This document shows, in pieces, positions 25,155 through 34,043 of a stretch of 64,000 nucleotides of DNA. Made by a program: the position numbers and the translations under genes. Below the pieces are notes generated by a model. That model was not told the DNA's origin. It saw only the letters and a list, made by a program, of their open reading frames with translations, and did not search any database. The stretch is from Pseudonocardia sp. HH130629-09 (lineage in GTDB: Bacteria > Actinomycetota > Actinomycetes > Mycobacteriales > Pseudonocardiaceae), in the NCBI RefSeq assembly GCF_001294645.1, contig NZ_CP011868.1, positions 1,364,001 through 1,428,000 on the forward strand. The letters are read 5' to 3'. The stretch's first letter is position 1. Every line of letters starts with the position of its first letter.

Positions 25155-27608
25155 CTACTTCTTCCGCAGGTTCAGGTTAAGATTTCCGCAGGAACACCGG
25201 AGCTCTTCCTCCTTCCCGGGGATGCCAAGAACGTAGACCCACCCGTCGCAGGCATCGTTGCTGCAGGTAAACAGTTCGAGGAATTGCTTGCAGGCTTCTA
25301 CGACCGGTACGAAGTCTTCTTTCGTCATGGTCGCCCAGTCATTGTTATGCACTAGGGCGTTGATCGCCCAGTTCTCTCCGTCCTGCGCAAGGATCGCTTT
25401 CGCTCGCTCGCCCCTCAGCACTTCGACCCTTTGCTTTGCGGTGTCGTTGTTCCACGAGTTCGCCGAGGCGGTCGCCTTCTTGAGCAGATCTCCATGCCGG
25501 CCTTTGACCGCTGAGAAGAAGGATGAGAGGTCGTAGTTGTTGTCGGCACGGAATACGACCTGGCCTTGGATACTCGCAGCGACATCGGCCAGCGACGACT
25601 CCAGATTGCGTCGCAGCTTATGAGCCGCGCCGGGAACATCGTCGTTGGCCAGGTCGGTTTCGATCTGGGTCCAGAAGTCGACGCCTTGACCGTAGAACGG
25701 TCCCCCATCGACGGTCCAGCCGTGGAACCGAGCGAGCGAACGTCGAGCGATGAGGCCTGAAGACTGCATCTGTCGCGCCCAGACCTCATCGTGAGTCGTC
25801 ATGATGAACTGGACGTCGGGGAAGATCTCTTTGAGTAGTTTGCAGAACTGTCGTCGATGGTTGGCGTCTACGGAGGTCACTACGTCGTCGAGGACGGCGA
25901 GCCGGAAGTCGGACTTGAGGAGCTGCCTGATCAGGGCCAGGTAGAGGCAAACCCCCATTCCGTCCTGGTGGCCTTCGCTGTGGTAGGCCATCGGTGGGAA
26001 CATTCCGAGCCCGTAGAAGTCGACTTCGAGGTCGAGCTTCCCGGCGGTCGGAGACAGTCCTGCCTTGAAGGATGACTCGTCGTCGGAGTTGATCTGCCGA
26101 TAGAAGTTGCTGAAGTCCGCTTCGACGGTCTTGTACAGCGTCGTCAGTGCCGCGTCTGCCACGGAGTTGTACGTCTCGTACACCGCGTTGGCTGCTTTGT
26201 GCGCTGCGGTCGTCTTGGTCGCTTTTGCCCGCGATTGGCGTAGTTGTGTCCAACGATCTTGGGCAACAGTGAGGAATGTCCGTGCGGCCTGGGTCGCGGT
26301 CTGGTCCGGCATTGCTTCGATCGTCGCTCGTAGCGCCTTGAGTCCGTCGGGGATCGGCGACGGAATGGACAAGGGTCCGGTGGTGACGCGCTCGGACTCG
26401 TCGCGGACGGACTCGACTGTCGTCAGCTTCGCTTCGAATGCGGCAAGGTCGTTCGACCATTCCAAGAGGGACGTCTGCAACGCAGCAGAGTGCCCCATTG
26501 TGACGGCGTGCGGCTGTGCTGCCTGGATCAGGGACCGCACGCTGCGAAGCTGCCCGATCACCTTGCCCGCCGCGGCCTGTATGCGCTGCTGGAGCTTCGC
26601 GGCTGTCTCGGACCGAGCGAGCTTGTCGTTCAGATGTTGCCGCAGTGATGCAACGTCGGGCCACTCCAGGTCGCACAGCGGACAGGCGGTACTGATCACC
26701 AATGGAAGGCCAGTCTCGACCAACTGGCGGTGCTTGAGCGAATCGAGGACTGCGGGGTCGGCATCGAGCTCGGTTAGCGCCGCGCCCAGGTCGCTCGCTG
26801 CGTTGTCCAGGTCTTCGTGCCCAGCCAAGTAGTCGATGACGGCTTCAATGTCCCGGATGGCCGACGCCCGGTTGAAGGTGCTTTGACTGTCTTCAGTCTT
26901 GGCTCCGGCGCTGAGGTCGGTCTCAAGGGTGGTTGCTGGCAACGTTTCGAGGCCGAGCACTTCACGGTTCTTGTTGACCGCTACCGCGACCTCGCTTGGC
27001 AGCAGATCACTGATGTCGAGACCGCGTCTGACGGCATCTTCTGCAGACTTCACGGCGTCGTCCGCGCTTCTGGCGGCAGCGCTCGTCTTGTTGCGAGCCG
27101 TGTTGAGTAGGCGACGCGTCTCGTCGATGCGATCGAGCTTGAGGAGCGCCTGCACCTCTTGGGCGCGTTTCCCGGGCTCGGTGTTGACGTACTTGATGAC
27201 TTCGCGTCGAGACAGGATCAGTTCAGGATGACCTGCGGCCCACTGGACGGCTGCGAGAAGCTCAGGGGTTTCGGGCACGAGGGTGAACTGACCTGCGGTC
27301 TTCACGCTGCGCGTGAGAGTGCCGGTCTGTCCGCTGGCAGGGTGCGTGAAGGTCAGGGTGACTCTCGCTGCGGCTGGGTTGTCGCGCTGGTGCACGTGTG
27401 GTGCGTGCTTCGCGACTGAGATTCCACCTGTGCCGGCTCCGCTGAGGCGAGCAACGTTTCCCGTCAATGCGAAGTCGATGGCATCGATCACGCCGCTCTT
27501 GCCTGATCCGTTCGGGCCGACCACGATGAAGGAGCTGCTATCCATGTCGAGTTCGAGGTCGCGGATACCGCGGAACTCTTCGATGCAGAGTTTCTGAACC
27601 TGGATCAC
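25155..27608 (-). CDS. SMC/RecF-like ATPase with CPLC motif
   Basis: An 817-aa P-loop ATPase from GTG 27608. Walker A is GPNGSGKS (31-38). A CPLC motif at about 309-312 lies between predicted coiled-coil arms, as in Rad50-type zinc hooks. The signature-like region is AYHSEGHQDGMG (about 541-552), Walker B is LAVLDD (570-575) and the H-loop TTHD is near 604-607. A C-terminal extension carries CSNDAC and CSCGN, a likely zinc ribbon. It overlaps a 58-aa gene upstream by 4 nt. The closest functional class is DNA-sensing ATPases of repair or anti-phage systems. I do not recognise a named system. Confidence 0.75.
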   Translation of the reverse strand: MIQVQKLCIEEFRGIRDLELDMDSSSFIVVGPNGSGKSGVIDAIDFALTGNVARLSGAGTGGISVAKHAPHVHQRDNPAAARVTLTFTHPASGQTGTLTRSVKTAGQFTLVPETPELLAAVQWAAGHPELILSRREVIKYVNTEPGKRAQEVQALLKLDRIDETRRLLNTARNKTSAAARSADDAVKSAEDAVRRGLDISDLLPSEVAVAVNKNREVLGLETLPATTLETDLSAGAKTEDSQSTFNRASAIRDIEAVIDYLAGHEDLDNAASDLGAALTELDADPAVLDSLKHRQLVETGLPLVISTACPLCDLEWPDVASLRQHLNDKLARSETAAKLQQRIQAAAGKVIGQLRSVRSLIQAAQPHAVTMGHSAALQTSLLEWSNDLAAFEAKLTTVESVRDESERVTTGPLSIPSPIPDGLKALRATIEAMPDQTATQAARTFLTVAQDRWTQLRQSRAKATKTTAAHKAANAVYETYNSVADAALTTLYKTVEADFSNFYRQINSDDESSFKAGLSPTAGKLDLEVDFYGLGMFPPMAYHSEGHQDGMGVCLYLALIRQLLKSDFRLAVLDDVVTSVDANHRRQFCKLLKEIFPDVQFIMTTHDEVWARQMQSSGLIARRSLARFHGWTVDGGPFYGQGVDFWTQIETDLANDDVPGAAHKLRRNLESSLADVAASIQGQVVFRADNNYDLSSFFSAVKGRHGDLLKKATASANSWNNDTAKQRVEVLRGERAKAILAQDGENWAINALVHNNDWATMTKEDFVPVVEACKQFLELFTCSNDACDGWVYVLGIPGKEEELRCSCGNLNLNLRKK

Positions 27609-27781
27609 AGTGCTGACTCACCGCTCGCGTCGGTGTAGAGCACGACGAGCTGGTCCGGCTTCGGAAGCTTGTCCGCTGCGAGCAGCTCCGCAAGGCTCTC
27701 CGTGATCTGAGATGGCACGTCATCGAGTGCGGTCAGTTCCGCGAGGAAGGTTTCTAAGACCTGAGATTCGATACCCGCCAC
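27605..27781 (-). CDS. 58-aa protein coupled to the ATPase
   Basis: A small acidic, helical protein starting VAGIESQVLETFLAELTALD and ending YTDASGESAL. Its TGA overlaps the GTG start of the ATPase (GTGA), so the two are probably translated together. No family is recognised. The coding frame, the overlap and the absence of stops support a real gene, perhaps a regulatory partner of the ATPase. The GTG start at 27779-27781 is the only one that gives the full frame. Confidence 0.6.
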   Translation of the reverse strand: MAGIESQVLETFLAELTALDDVPSQITESLAELLAADKLPKPDQLVVLYTDASGESAL

Positions 27782-28019
27782 TCCGAGCCCCTTTGCTTGC
27801 GACGGCGGCGGGACAGCTCCGGCCGCCTACTGCTGATGGCAAGGGAATTCTACCGTCGCGACGCGGCCGGAAGCGGGGGAACGCATGTCCTCTTGCAGCT
27901 CGGGGGAAGCATTGCCAGCCAGCGATGCTGCCCATCGACGACACCAGCTGTCACCGCTAGAGTGCGAGACGCGGATCAAGATCGTCGTGCCTAGATTTCA
28001 GTCATCCGACTCCGCTGAA
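27782..28019 (-). promoter_or_regulatory. presumed promoter region of the ATPase operon
   Basis: Less GC-rich, non-coding sequence upstream of the 58-aa gene, ending at the left boundary of the 649-bp repeat. No clear -35/-10 pair or operator is seen. Confidence 0.35.
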
Positions 28020-28067
28020 CCCGGGGCACCCCACGCCACTCCGGGAAACCGGGGGAAGCTCACGGCG

Positions 28068-28268
28068 ATGGTGCAGCTCGGCGGTGCCCCGCGGGTGACG
28101 GGTGGGTTGGTCGAGGCGCGGGCCGCGTCGGAGGTGCCGCGAGTGCTGCGGCTCCGCGTCGGGCCGGTCGCGTTCGACCTGTGTGATGCTGCCGCCTTCA
28201 CCGCCACGCTCGCCGCGTGGCGGCAGGCTGTGATCCTGCTCGCGATCGACGGTCCGGACCTCGTCTGA
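28068..28268 (+). CDS. hypothetical 66-aa protein (repeat arm A)
   Basis: ATG 28068 follows GGGGGAAG. The protein reads MVQLGGAPRVTGGLVEARAA and ends VILLAIDGPDLV. It is not recognised. It has alternating beta and helix character and a good GC3 pattern. An identical copy lies at 34044-34244 on the minus strand. Confidence 0.5.
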   Translation: MVQLGGAPRVTGGLVEARAASEVPRVLRLRVGPVAFDLCDAAAFTATLAAWRQAVILLAIDGPDLV

Positions 28269-28340
28269 CGATGCCCGCCTTGTGGATGGGCTGGCCCGGC
28301 CGCTGGTGCGGCCGGGCCTCGCTGCGTCATGGTGGCCGGT

Positions 28341-28603
28341 ATGGGAACGGTGGCGTGGCGGGTCGGGGTGCTGCGGCCGGACGCGGACAACGTCGACTGG
28401 ACTGGCCGGGAGCCGAGCTGGGGTGGTCGACCACGCGCAGGCGCGCCCCGAATGAGTTGCATGAGGGGGGCATTGAGTTCCGGGTGGAGGTAGACGGGCT
28501 CCCGGCGGTCGTGTTCCCGGGCCTGCACGATGACGGCAGTGTGGACATGTCCGGGCTCGATGATGTCGTTCCGTCGAGCGGTACGAGCCCCTGTAGAAGC
28601 TGA
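28341..28603 (+). pseudogene. hypothetical protein with frameshift (repeat arm A)
   Basis: The frame from ATG 28341 reads MGTVAWRVGVLRPDADNVDW. About 25 codons later the natural-looking continuation, NELHEGGIEFRVEVDGLPAV, is in another frame and ends at 28603. A one- or two-base lesion near 28410-28430 is likely. The same lesion is present in arm B, so it predates the duplication. Confidence 0.45.
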
Positions 28604-28668
28604 TGCACAGCTCCGCCGGGGTCGGGGGTCCGACGATCAAGCGTGCTCAAGGCCGCACGGCCGAGCCC

Positions 28669-29334
28669 TGTGGGCCGGCAGTAGCGGGGAGGCTGCGGAG
28701 TTCTGGCTCGGGGTGCTGACCGACCTGCGTAACCGCGGTGTCCGCGATGTGTTCTTCCTGGTCTGCGACGGGTTGAAAGGCCTGCCCGAGGTGGTGGAGA
28801 ACGTGTGGCCGCAGACCATCGTGCAGACATGCATCGTGCACCTGATCAGGAACTCGTTCCGGTTGACCTCGCGGCGCGACACCGATGCGATCAAACGCGG
28901 CATTCGCGCGATCTACACCGCACCCACCGCCGACGCCGCTCTCGCTGCTCTCGATGACCTCGACGAGAAATGGGGTCGAACCTATCCGGCGATGATCCGG
29001 TTGTGGCGCAACGCCTGGACCGAATTCGTTCCGTTCCTCTACTACCACACTGAGATCCGTGCCGTGTTGTGCTCGACGAACGCGATCGAATCACTCAACG
29101 CCCGCTACCGCCGAGCGGTACGAGCGCGAGGGCATTTCCCCAGCGAGGCGGCCGCGTTGAAATGCCTGTATCTTGTGACCCGCAGCCTCGACCCGACCGG
29201 GCGAGGCCGCGCACGGTGGACGATCCGCTGGAAGCCGGTGATCAACGCCTTCGCGATCACTTTCAGTGACCGCTGGCCGTCCGCCGAGCACTACTGACCA
29301 ACAACGCCGGAACCACCGTTCCTGTTACAGACCC
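28669..29334 (+). mobile_element. IS256-family remnant, 5' truncated
   Basis: Starts abruptly at the repeat-arm junction and runs to an IS256-type right end (reverse complement GGGGTCTGTAACAGGAACGG) that directly abuts an ISL2-group end. The left end and the transposase N-terminus are missing. Confidence 0.8.
28672..29297 (+). pseudogene. IS256 transposase, C-terminal ~208 residues
   Basis: The frame picks up at WAGSSGEAAEFWLGVLTDLR and continues through VFFLVCDGLKGLPE and STNAIESLNARYRRAVRARG to the normal stop. It is related to, but clearly diverged from, the intact transposase at 7326-8624. The first Asp block is lost, so it cannot be active. Confidence 0.85.
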
Positions 29335-29353
29335 CACCTACTGGGAAAGGCTC
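29335..29353 (+). mobile_element. 19-bp right end of an ISL2-group element
   Basis: CACCTACTGGGAAAGGCTC is identical to the right terminus of copies B-D, but no element body precedes it. It is followed by AGT. It sits exactly at the 3' end of the helicase gene and lies against the IS256 remnant. Confidence 0.8.
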
Positions 29354-31988
29354 AGTGCGCGAGCAGCACTTCCAGCTCGTCGTCGACCCGGCGCAGGAAG
29401 ACGACATCGGCCAGCTCACCGGTGCCGTCGTCGTCGATGACGAGTTCCCAGTCGGACTCGGCGGACAGGACCTGGATGGCGCGGTGCTGGACGGTGGCCG
29501 GATCTCGCTCCGGGCCTTGCGACTCACGTTTGATCTCGACTCCGGACCAGTCGAACACCTCAATCGAGTCGGTGGGGAACAGCCGACGCTCGCGGTCCGG
29601 CTGCAGGAGATAGCCTTGCTCGACCAGGACGAGCTCGTCCTCGAACGTGACCAGCAGCCCGTGAGCGGTGAGGAACGCCGCGAGGCTGCCGCGCCCGGAC
29701 GGTGTCGTGATGACTCCATCCTCGCCGACCGGACTGATCCTCGGCGGCTCGTTCTCGTTGAACTCGAACGCGAACCCGAGCGACCACTCCGGGGTTCGCA
29801 GCTCGAACTGCAATGGACCGTCCGCCGCGTGCGCGGTCAGCGCGAGCTCGGTGTCGAGCAGCGAGAACTCCGCCCCACTGTGCAAGACCTTGCGCGTCTC
29901 GCTCATAGTCGCGACAAGATGGTGCGGCCACTCGATCGATAGCGGCACGTGCGGCGGGCGCTCGGTGGCTGGCTGCGGGAGCAGAAAGCCCGACATCACG
30001 GTGTCCAGCGAGATCGACGTGTCGGAAATTACCGGGCCCACGAGCCGCGCCCACTGGACCCAATCGTGGATGTCGTGCGCTTGTTCGTGGCTCCACACCC
30101 GTCCCTTCCGGGACGCTCCGAAGCTTACGGCCCGCCCGTCGGTGAATCCGTGCGCGAAGATGTTGGTCTTCATCTTCGTTCCGCCCTCGCCGCGCCAGGC
30201 GTGGAGGACGTCCTGCCCGACGTGCATGGAGAACCGTCTGTTCCGGCTGACCGAGTCGAGGAGACCGACGTTGGTCGGGATCCGACGCTGCACCTGCGCA
30301 AGGATCCGGTAGACGCTCTCCCCTTTCACCAGGGTGACACCGTCGCCGCAGACAGTTCTCGCGATGTCCTCGTGAAGCGAGTCGTTGTCGGTGCTGTTGA
30401 TATAGAGGAATCCGGCAGAGTCGTCGAGATAGACCACGTAGAGGTGGTGGACGAGTTCGTTGAAACTCGCGAAGTCTCCCCACCGGACCGGCGTGGCCTG
30501 CCGCGAGACCCACCATACGACCTGGCCGCTGTTGTTGATACCCAACTGCGTGGTCAGCAGTCGGTCCTCGAACAGGTCGTATACGCCCTCCGGCCGCCAC
30601 GGCGGCGTGGTCGGCGTCTGGTAGACGACCGTGCTCATCTTGGGGTGGATGCTTCGCATCGCCACCTCGCGGGGCAGAGAACCGAAGCCCCGCTCGAAGT
30701 CTGATCGGGCCCTCTCCCGTCCGACGCCGCGCTCGGTCAGGTCCTGAATGATCTCGTTCCAGTCCGCGTCCTCGCCGTAAAGCTTGCGGAGTCGTTCGTC
30801 GACGCCGGTCACCTGCAGTGGCACGAACGCGGAAGCCTCACCCAGGGCTCCGCCACCGGTACGGGTGAAGCGCCCGATGAACTGGAGTGTGACGGCGAGA
30901 CTCTTCTGCGGATCGTGGATGGCTGCGATCTTGAGCTTCGGCAGGTCGAAACCCTCACCGAGCATGTTGACGCACACCACGATTCGGCAGTCCTGTCCGA
31001 GCCTGTCCCGGCGCTTACGGCGGGTCGAGTCCGCGAGTCCGGTGTCGATGCGCAGCGGGTGCAGATCTGGTGCGAGTTCCTCGTACAGCGCGACGACCTG
31101 CTTAGCGCGTTCCACCGAACTCACACGTGCCATCAGCAAGTGGTCATAGCCCGCGTCCAGGTCCACCCGCAGCTGTCCGACCGCGGCGGTCGCGACCGCG
31201 CGATCGGGGTCGGAAAGGTCGATGATGGACCGATAGTTGATCCGCGCGAAGTACCCGTGCTTCTGGGCGAGTCGCAACGGATATGCATAGGCGACGCGAC
31301 CACCCAGGTGCCGGCCGTCCTCACGGTAGGGCGTAGCGGTGAACTGGACTACCTCGCGATCGGAGAAAAGATCGACGATCTCCCGCCATGTCCGCGCGCC
31401 GACGTGGTGCGCCTCGTCGACGAACAAGCGTGTGCAACCACCCGTGAGCCGCATGCGAGCAGGCTCAGAGCATTTGTCGAGCGCCTGAGCCGTCGCCACG
31501 ACGACGTTGGTGCCGTCGAGCAGCTCATCGACCTCCTCCACCGTTGTCAAGCCGCTGCTGAGCACCAGTACGACCGGGCATAGGAAGTCGCCTACGACGG
31601 CTCCCACCTCGGGGAGCACTCCGAGGGTCACGAACTTCTCGGCGATCTGAGTACGCAGCGCGTCCGACGGAACGACGACCATCGTCCGCGACGGCTCGTA
31701 GCAGTACGCCGCGAGCATCGTCTCCGTCTTGCCGGTGCCGGTCGGCATCACAATGGTGATCGGCTCGGCCTCCTCGGTGGACCGGTGGGCGAGAACCGCA
31801 TGCAGGGCACCGAGCTGAGGCGTCCGCAGGCCGCGCGCCGCACTCGACTCCTCCACGAACCTGAAGCTTCCCGCCAGAGCGTCCGCGACCACGTGGACGT
31901 CCTTCGGTTCTTGACCGTGCGCCCCTGGGCCTTCGCGAAGCCACCACAGCTCCCCGCCGCTGACAACGCGACGCTCGATCTCCGCCAC
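29352..31988 (-). CDS. DEAH-box SF2 helicase, C-terminus cut by IS end
   Basis: 878 aa from GTG 31988, with AAGGAGGAG upstream. Motif I is MPTGTGKT (81-88), motif II DEAH (191-194), motif III TATP near 217 and motif VI QFIGRFTR near 350. A long C-terminal region ends in DDDGTGELADVVFLRR followed by EVLLAH. In related large helicases I recall this segment continuing into HCKYS of a PD-(D/E)xK-like nuclease. Here the stop falls on the ISL2 end, so the catalytic Lys and the rest appear lost. Such helicase-nucleases are typical of defence islands. Loss of the nuclease is inference. Confidence 0.78.
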   Translation of the reverse strand: MAEIERRVVSGGELWWLREGPGAHGQEPKDVHVVADALAGSFRFVEESSAARGLRTPQLGALHAVLAHRSTEEAEPITIVMPTGTGKTETMLAAYCYEPSRTMVVVPSDALRTQIAEKFVTLGVLPEVGAVVGDFLCPVVLVLSSGLTTVEEVDELLDGTNVVVATAQALDKCSEPARMRLTGGCTRLFVDEAHHVGARTWREIVDLFSDREVVQFTATPYREDGRHLGGRVAYAYPLRLAQKHGYFARINYRSIIDLSDPDRAVATAAVGQLRVDLDAGYDHLLMARVSSVERAKQVVALYEELAPDLHPLRIDTGLADSTRRKRRDRLGQDCRIVVCVNMLGEGFDLPKLKIAAIHDPQKSLAVTLQFIGRFTRTGGGALGEASAFVPLQVTGVDERLRKLYGEDADWNEIIQDLTERGVGRERARSDFERGFGSLPREVAMRSIHPKMSTVVYQTPTTPPWRPEGVYDLFEDRLLTTQLGINNSGQVVWWVSRQATPVRWGDFASFNELVHHLYVVYLDDSAGFLYINSTDNDSLHEDIARTVCGDGVTLVKGESVYRILAQVQRRIPTNVGLLDSVSRNRRFSMHVGQDVLHAWRGEGGTKMKTNIFAHGFTDGRAVSFGASRKGRVWSHEQAHDIHDWVQWARLVGPVISDTSISLDTVMSGFLLPQPATERPPHVPLSIEWPHHLVATMSETRKVLHSGAEFSLLDTELALTAHAADGPLQFELRTPEWSLGFAFEFNENEPPRISPVGEDGVITTPSGRGSLAAFLTAHGLLVTFEDELVLVEQGYLLQPDRERRLFPTDSIEVFDWSGVEIKRESQGPERDPATVQHRAIQVLSAESDWELVIDDDGTGELADVVFLRRVDDELEVLLAH

Positions 31989-32205
31989 CAGGACGCGCCT
32001 CCTCCTTCAGTGCAGGTTCGTCGGTCCACGTCACATCCGGCGGCGACGAGGTGACGGTCAGAGGCCGTCGCCAAGTCAGCTCAACCGATTCACGGATAGC
32101 TACGATCGAGAACGCTACGTCACCCCACTGGGTGCGTGCGGCGGCCTGCAGCAGCCACCTCTCGACATTTCGGCGAGCGGGCAGTTGTACGACGTAAGCG
32201 GACAC
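31989..32205 (-). CDS. possible small protein upstream of the helicase
   Basis: A frame from GTG 32205 reads SAYVVQLPARRNVERWLLQA and later LTWRRPLTVTSSPPDVTW. It looks coding for about 70 residues, up to the helicase ribosome site, but has no stop there and runs on inside the helicase gene in another frame. Either it ends by a lost stop or it is a frameshifted gene. Function unknown. Confidence 0.3.
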
Positions 32206-32219
32206 AGCGGACAGCCAGT

Positions 32220-32678
32220 ATGTCGGTGGACTGCGATGGGAGGCAGGTTCGGACGGAAACAGGTACAGACCGATCAGCTCGACTCGGGCTCGTGGCGCTG
32301 CTGCGCGAACAGACCCAGGGCCTACGGCTACTCGACCGCCGGCTCGCGGGCCGACCGATCTACGCGCAAGCGGTCGCGCATGTCGAGACGATGCAGCGGC
32401 TCGTGCGGTACGCCTTACCGAGCGCCGACCGGGAGACAGCGGCCGACGAGCTCGGCCAGGCCGCGGCTCTCCCGGGTCGGCAGGCCCTGGACATGGGGCG
32501 CCTCGACGACGCGTGGCGCCTCCACGAGACGGCCACCGCAGCTGCGCTCGAGGGCGGCGGAGCCGCGGGTCTCGGGTACGCGCGAGCGCAGCAGGGGTTC
32601 GTCCTGCTCGACGCCGGGCGGGTGGCCGATGCGCACGCGCTCATCCGCTCGGCACGCGTACGCGACGCGACGCGGTGA
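32220..32678 (+). pseudogene. C-terminal half of an XRE/TPR-type regulator
   Basis: A 152-residue frame. LRLLDRRLAGRPIYAQAVAH, ALPSADRETAADELGQAAAL and GRQALDMGRLDDAWRLHE are the conserved TPR-like half of actinobacterial XRE-family regulators. The N-terminal helix-turn-helix is absent and the 5' part overlaps the possible small gene on the other strand. It is a remnant unless the HTH is encoded elsewhere. Confidence 0.6.
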
Positions 32679-32975
32679 TCAGCCCACGTTGCGCAGGTAC
32701 CGCTCCAACGCGTCACGGGCGATCTCCGACACCGACCGACCCTCCGCCGCGGCGCGCTGTTCAGCCTGCGTCCGCACTTGCTCGGGCACCCGGAACGACA
32801 CCCGTGGCGAATGCTTGCCGACCTCACCGAGCGCCGGCCGCCCCGGACGCACCAGCTGGAGCGCCTCCTCCGCGGCGCGCTCGGCATACTTGTTGGTGAC
32901 GCGCCGGCCTTGCCGGTCGCGCACATCCTCAGCGTCGAGATCGACGTCCGGGGCCACCTCATGGTGATCCTTCAT
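32679..32975 (-). CDS. ribbon-helix-helix antitoxin-like protein
   Basis: A 98-aa protein. The C-terminal RVSFRVPEQVRTQAEQRAAA then GRSVSEIARDALERYL is a ribbon-helix-helix fold of the CopG/Arc type. ATG 32975 overlaps the stop of the upstream gene (ATGA), giving the toxin-first coupled layout of many type II systems. RHH antitoxins neutralise the partner and repress their own promoter. Confidence 0.7.
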   Translation of the reverse strand: MKDHHEVAPDVDLDAEDVRDRQGRRVTNKYAERAAEEALQLVRPGRPALGEVGKHSPRVSFRVPEQVRTQAEQRAAAEGRSVSEIARDALERYLRNVG

Positions 32976-33229
32976 CGCTTCCTCCTCAACGCCGTCGGCA
33001 GGACATGGATGACCAGCCACTCATCCGGCAGATCGAGCGCGACGACCTCCAACTCGATCCCGCGATCGTCGGGCCCGATCCACACGAGCCGAGCATCCGC
33101 CGTCTCCGTAGCCGACACAGCGACCGGGTCGACCGTCTCGATCACATACATCGCGTGCGCCTTGCCGATCCGGTGCCGGCGAGCTGGTCTCGTGAACCTC
33201 ACCCGCACACCCACCATTGTGTCAGACAT
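32972..33229 (-). CDS. toxin-like small protein (BrnT-like, weak)
   Basis: An 85-aa protein. TRPARRHRIGKAHAMYVIET near the start and LVWIGPDDRGIELEVVALDL, then VIHVLPTALRRKR, suggest a RelE/BrnT-like beta-sheet with a basic C-terminus. It is coupled to the RHH gene. The pairing is the strongest evidence; the family call is tentative. Confidence 0.5.
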   Translation of the reverse strand: MSDTMVGVRVRFTRPARRHRIGKAHAMYVIETVDPVAVSATETADARLVWIGPDDRGIELEVVALDLPDEWLVIHVLPTALRRKR

Positions 33230-33367
33230 AATAAGGCTGTTGCAAGTGACATCCGGCGACGTCCGATGCCCCTGTCAACGGAACGCTCGTCATGTCAACG
33301 AGAGGCACAGAACCCACAACACGAGGCCGCGTGACACCAAGCCGAGGACCATACAGATCTGATTATG

Positions 33368-33385
33368 GATGTCGGCGCCGACATC
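33368..33385. repeat. 18-bp perfect palindrome beside tRNA scar
   Basis: GATGTCGGCGCCGACATC is fully self-complementary and lies 15 bp beyond the 3' end of the tRNA remnant. It could be a hairpin terminator for the former tRNA or a recombinase-accessory site. Confidence 0.6.
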
Positions 33386-33400
33386 TTTGCAGGTTAAAAA

Positions 33401-33447
33401 TGGGTGGCCGAGGCAGGGTTCGAACCTGCGACCGCTCGGGTGTAAAG
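33401..33447 (-). tRNA. 3' half of a tRNA gene (attachment-site scar)
   Basis: Read on the minus strand, a complete T-arm (GCAGG-TTCGAAC-CCTGC) is followed by a 3' acceptor strand CTCGGCC and ACC(CA). Upstream, the sequence TTTACAC looks like an anticodon loop, but the matching 5' anticodon stem, D-arm and acceptor strand are missing. A tRNA 3' half is the usual duplicate left by tRNA-targeted integrative elements. Isotype cannot be fixed. Confidence 0.6.
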
Positions 33448-33643
33448 CGCGCGGGCGACACCGCACGACGCCTCTACCTGCGCCTCTGGTTGTGCCGCTG
33501 GCAGACATACCCGCCCCTCGTCACCTGGTTCACCACCAGTTCGCAACACGAATGACTCCACGGCCGCGACACCACGCTCCTCAGCTACAACGCCACGCAC
33601 CGAGCGGCCTCGCATCAAGCAGTCGCCGGCGGCGGCGATCTCT
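33448..33643. other. no recognisable gene between tRNA scar and repeat arm B
   Basis: About 200 bases with no credible frame. Open frames here have neither family features nor ribosome sites. Confidence 0.4.
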
Positions 33644-33708
33644 GGGCTCGGCCGTGCGGCCTTGAGCACGCTTGATCGTCGGACCCCCGACCCCGGCGGA
33701 GCTGTGCA

Positions 33709-33971
33709 TCAGCTTCTACAGGGGCTCGTACCGCTCGACGGAACGACATCATCGAGCCCGGACATGTCCACACTGCCGTCATCGTGCAGGCCCGGGAACA
33801 CGACCGCCGGGAGCCCGTCTACCTCCACCCGGAACTCAATGCCCCCCTCATGCAACTCATTCGGGGCGCGCCTGCGCGTGGTCGACCACCCCAGCTCGGC
33901 TCCCGGCCAGTCCAGTCGACGTTGTCCGCGTCCGGCCGCAGCACCCCGACCCGCCACGCCACCGTTCCCAT
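33709..33971 (-). pseudogene. frameshifted hypothetical protein (repeat arm B)
   Basis: Identical to 28341-28603, including the frameshift, in the opposite orientation. Confidence 0.45.
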
Positions 33972-34043
33972 ACCGGCCACCATGACGCAGCGAGGCCCGG
34001 CCGCACCAGCGGCCGGGCCAGCCCATCCACAAGGCGGGCATCG

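Larger units (their letters stand above)
28020..28668 (+). repeat. 649-bp inverted repeat, arm A
   Basis: Matches 33644-34292 in reverse orientation, apparently without differences; the encoded frames are identical. The right boundary at 28668 falls abruptly inside an IS256 transposase gene, so the arm is a junction product and not a native neighbour. Confidence 0.9.

Noticed and set aside
27998..28640. Long minus-strand frames in the 649-bp repeat
   Set aside because: They are rich in Arg, His and Pro and look like shadows of the 66-aa gene and the frameshifted gene on the other strand. Their presence in both arms only reflects the duplication.
33401..33447. Complete functional tRNA gene
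   Set aside because: No 5' acceptor strand, D-arm or anticodon stem pairs with the visible 3' half in the adjacent sequence.
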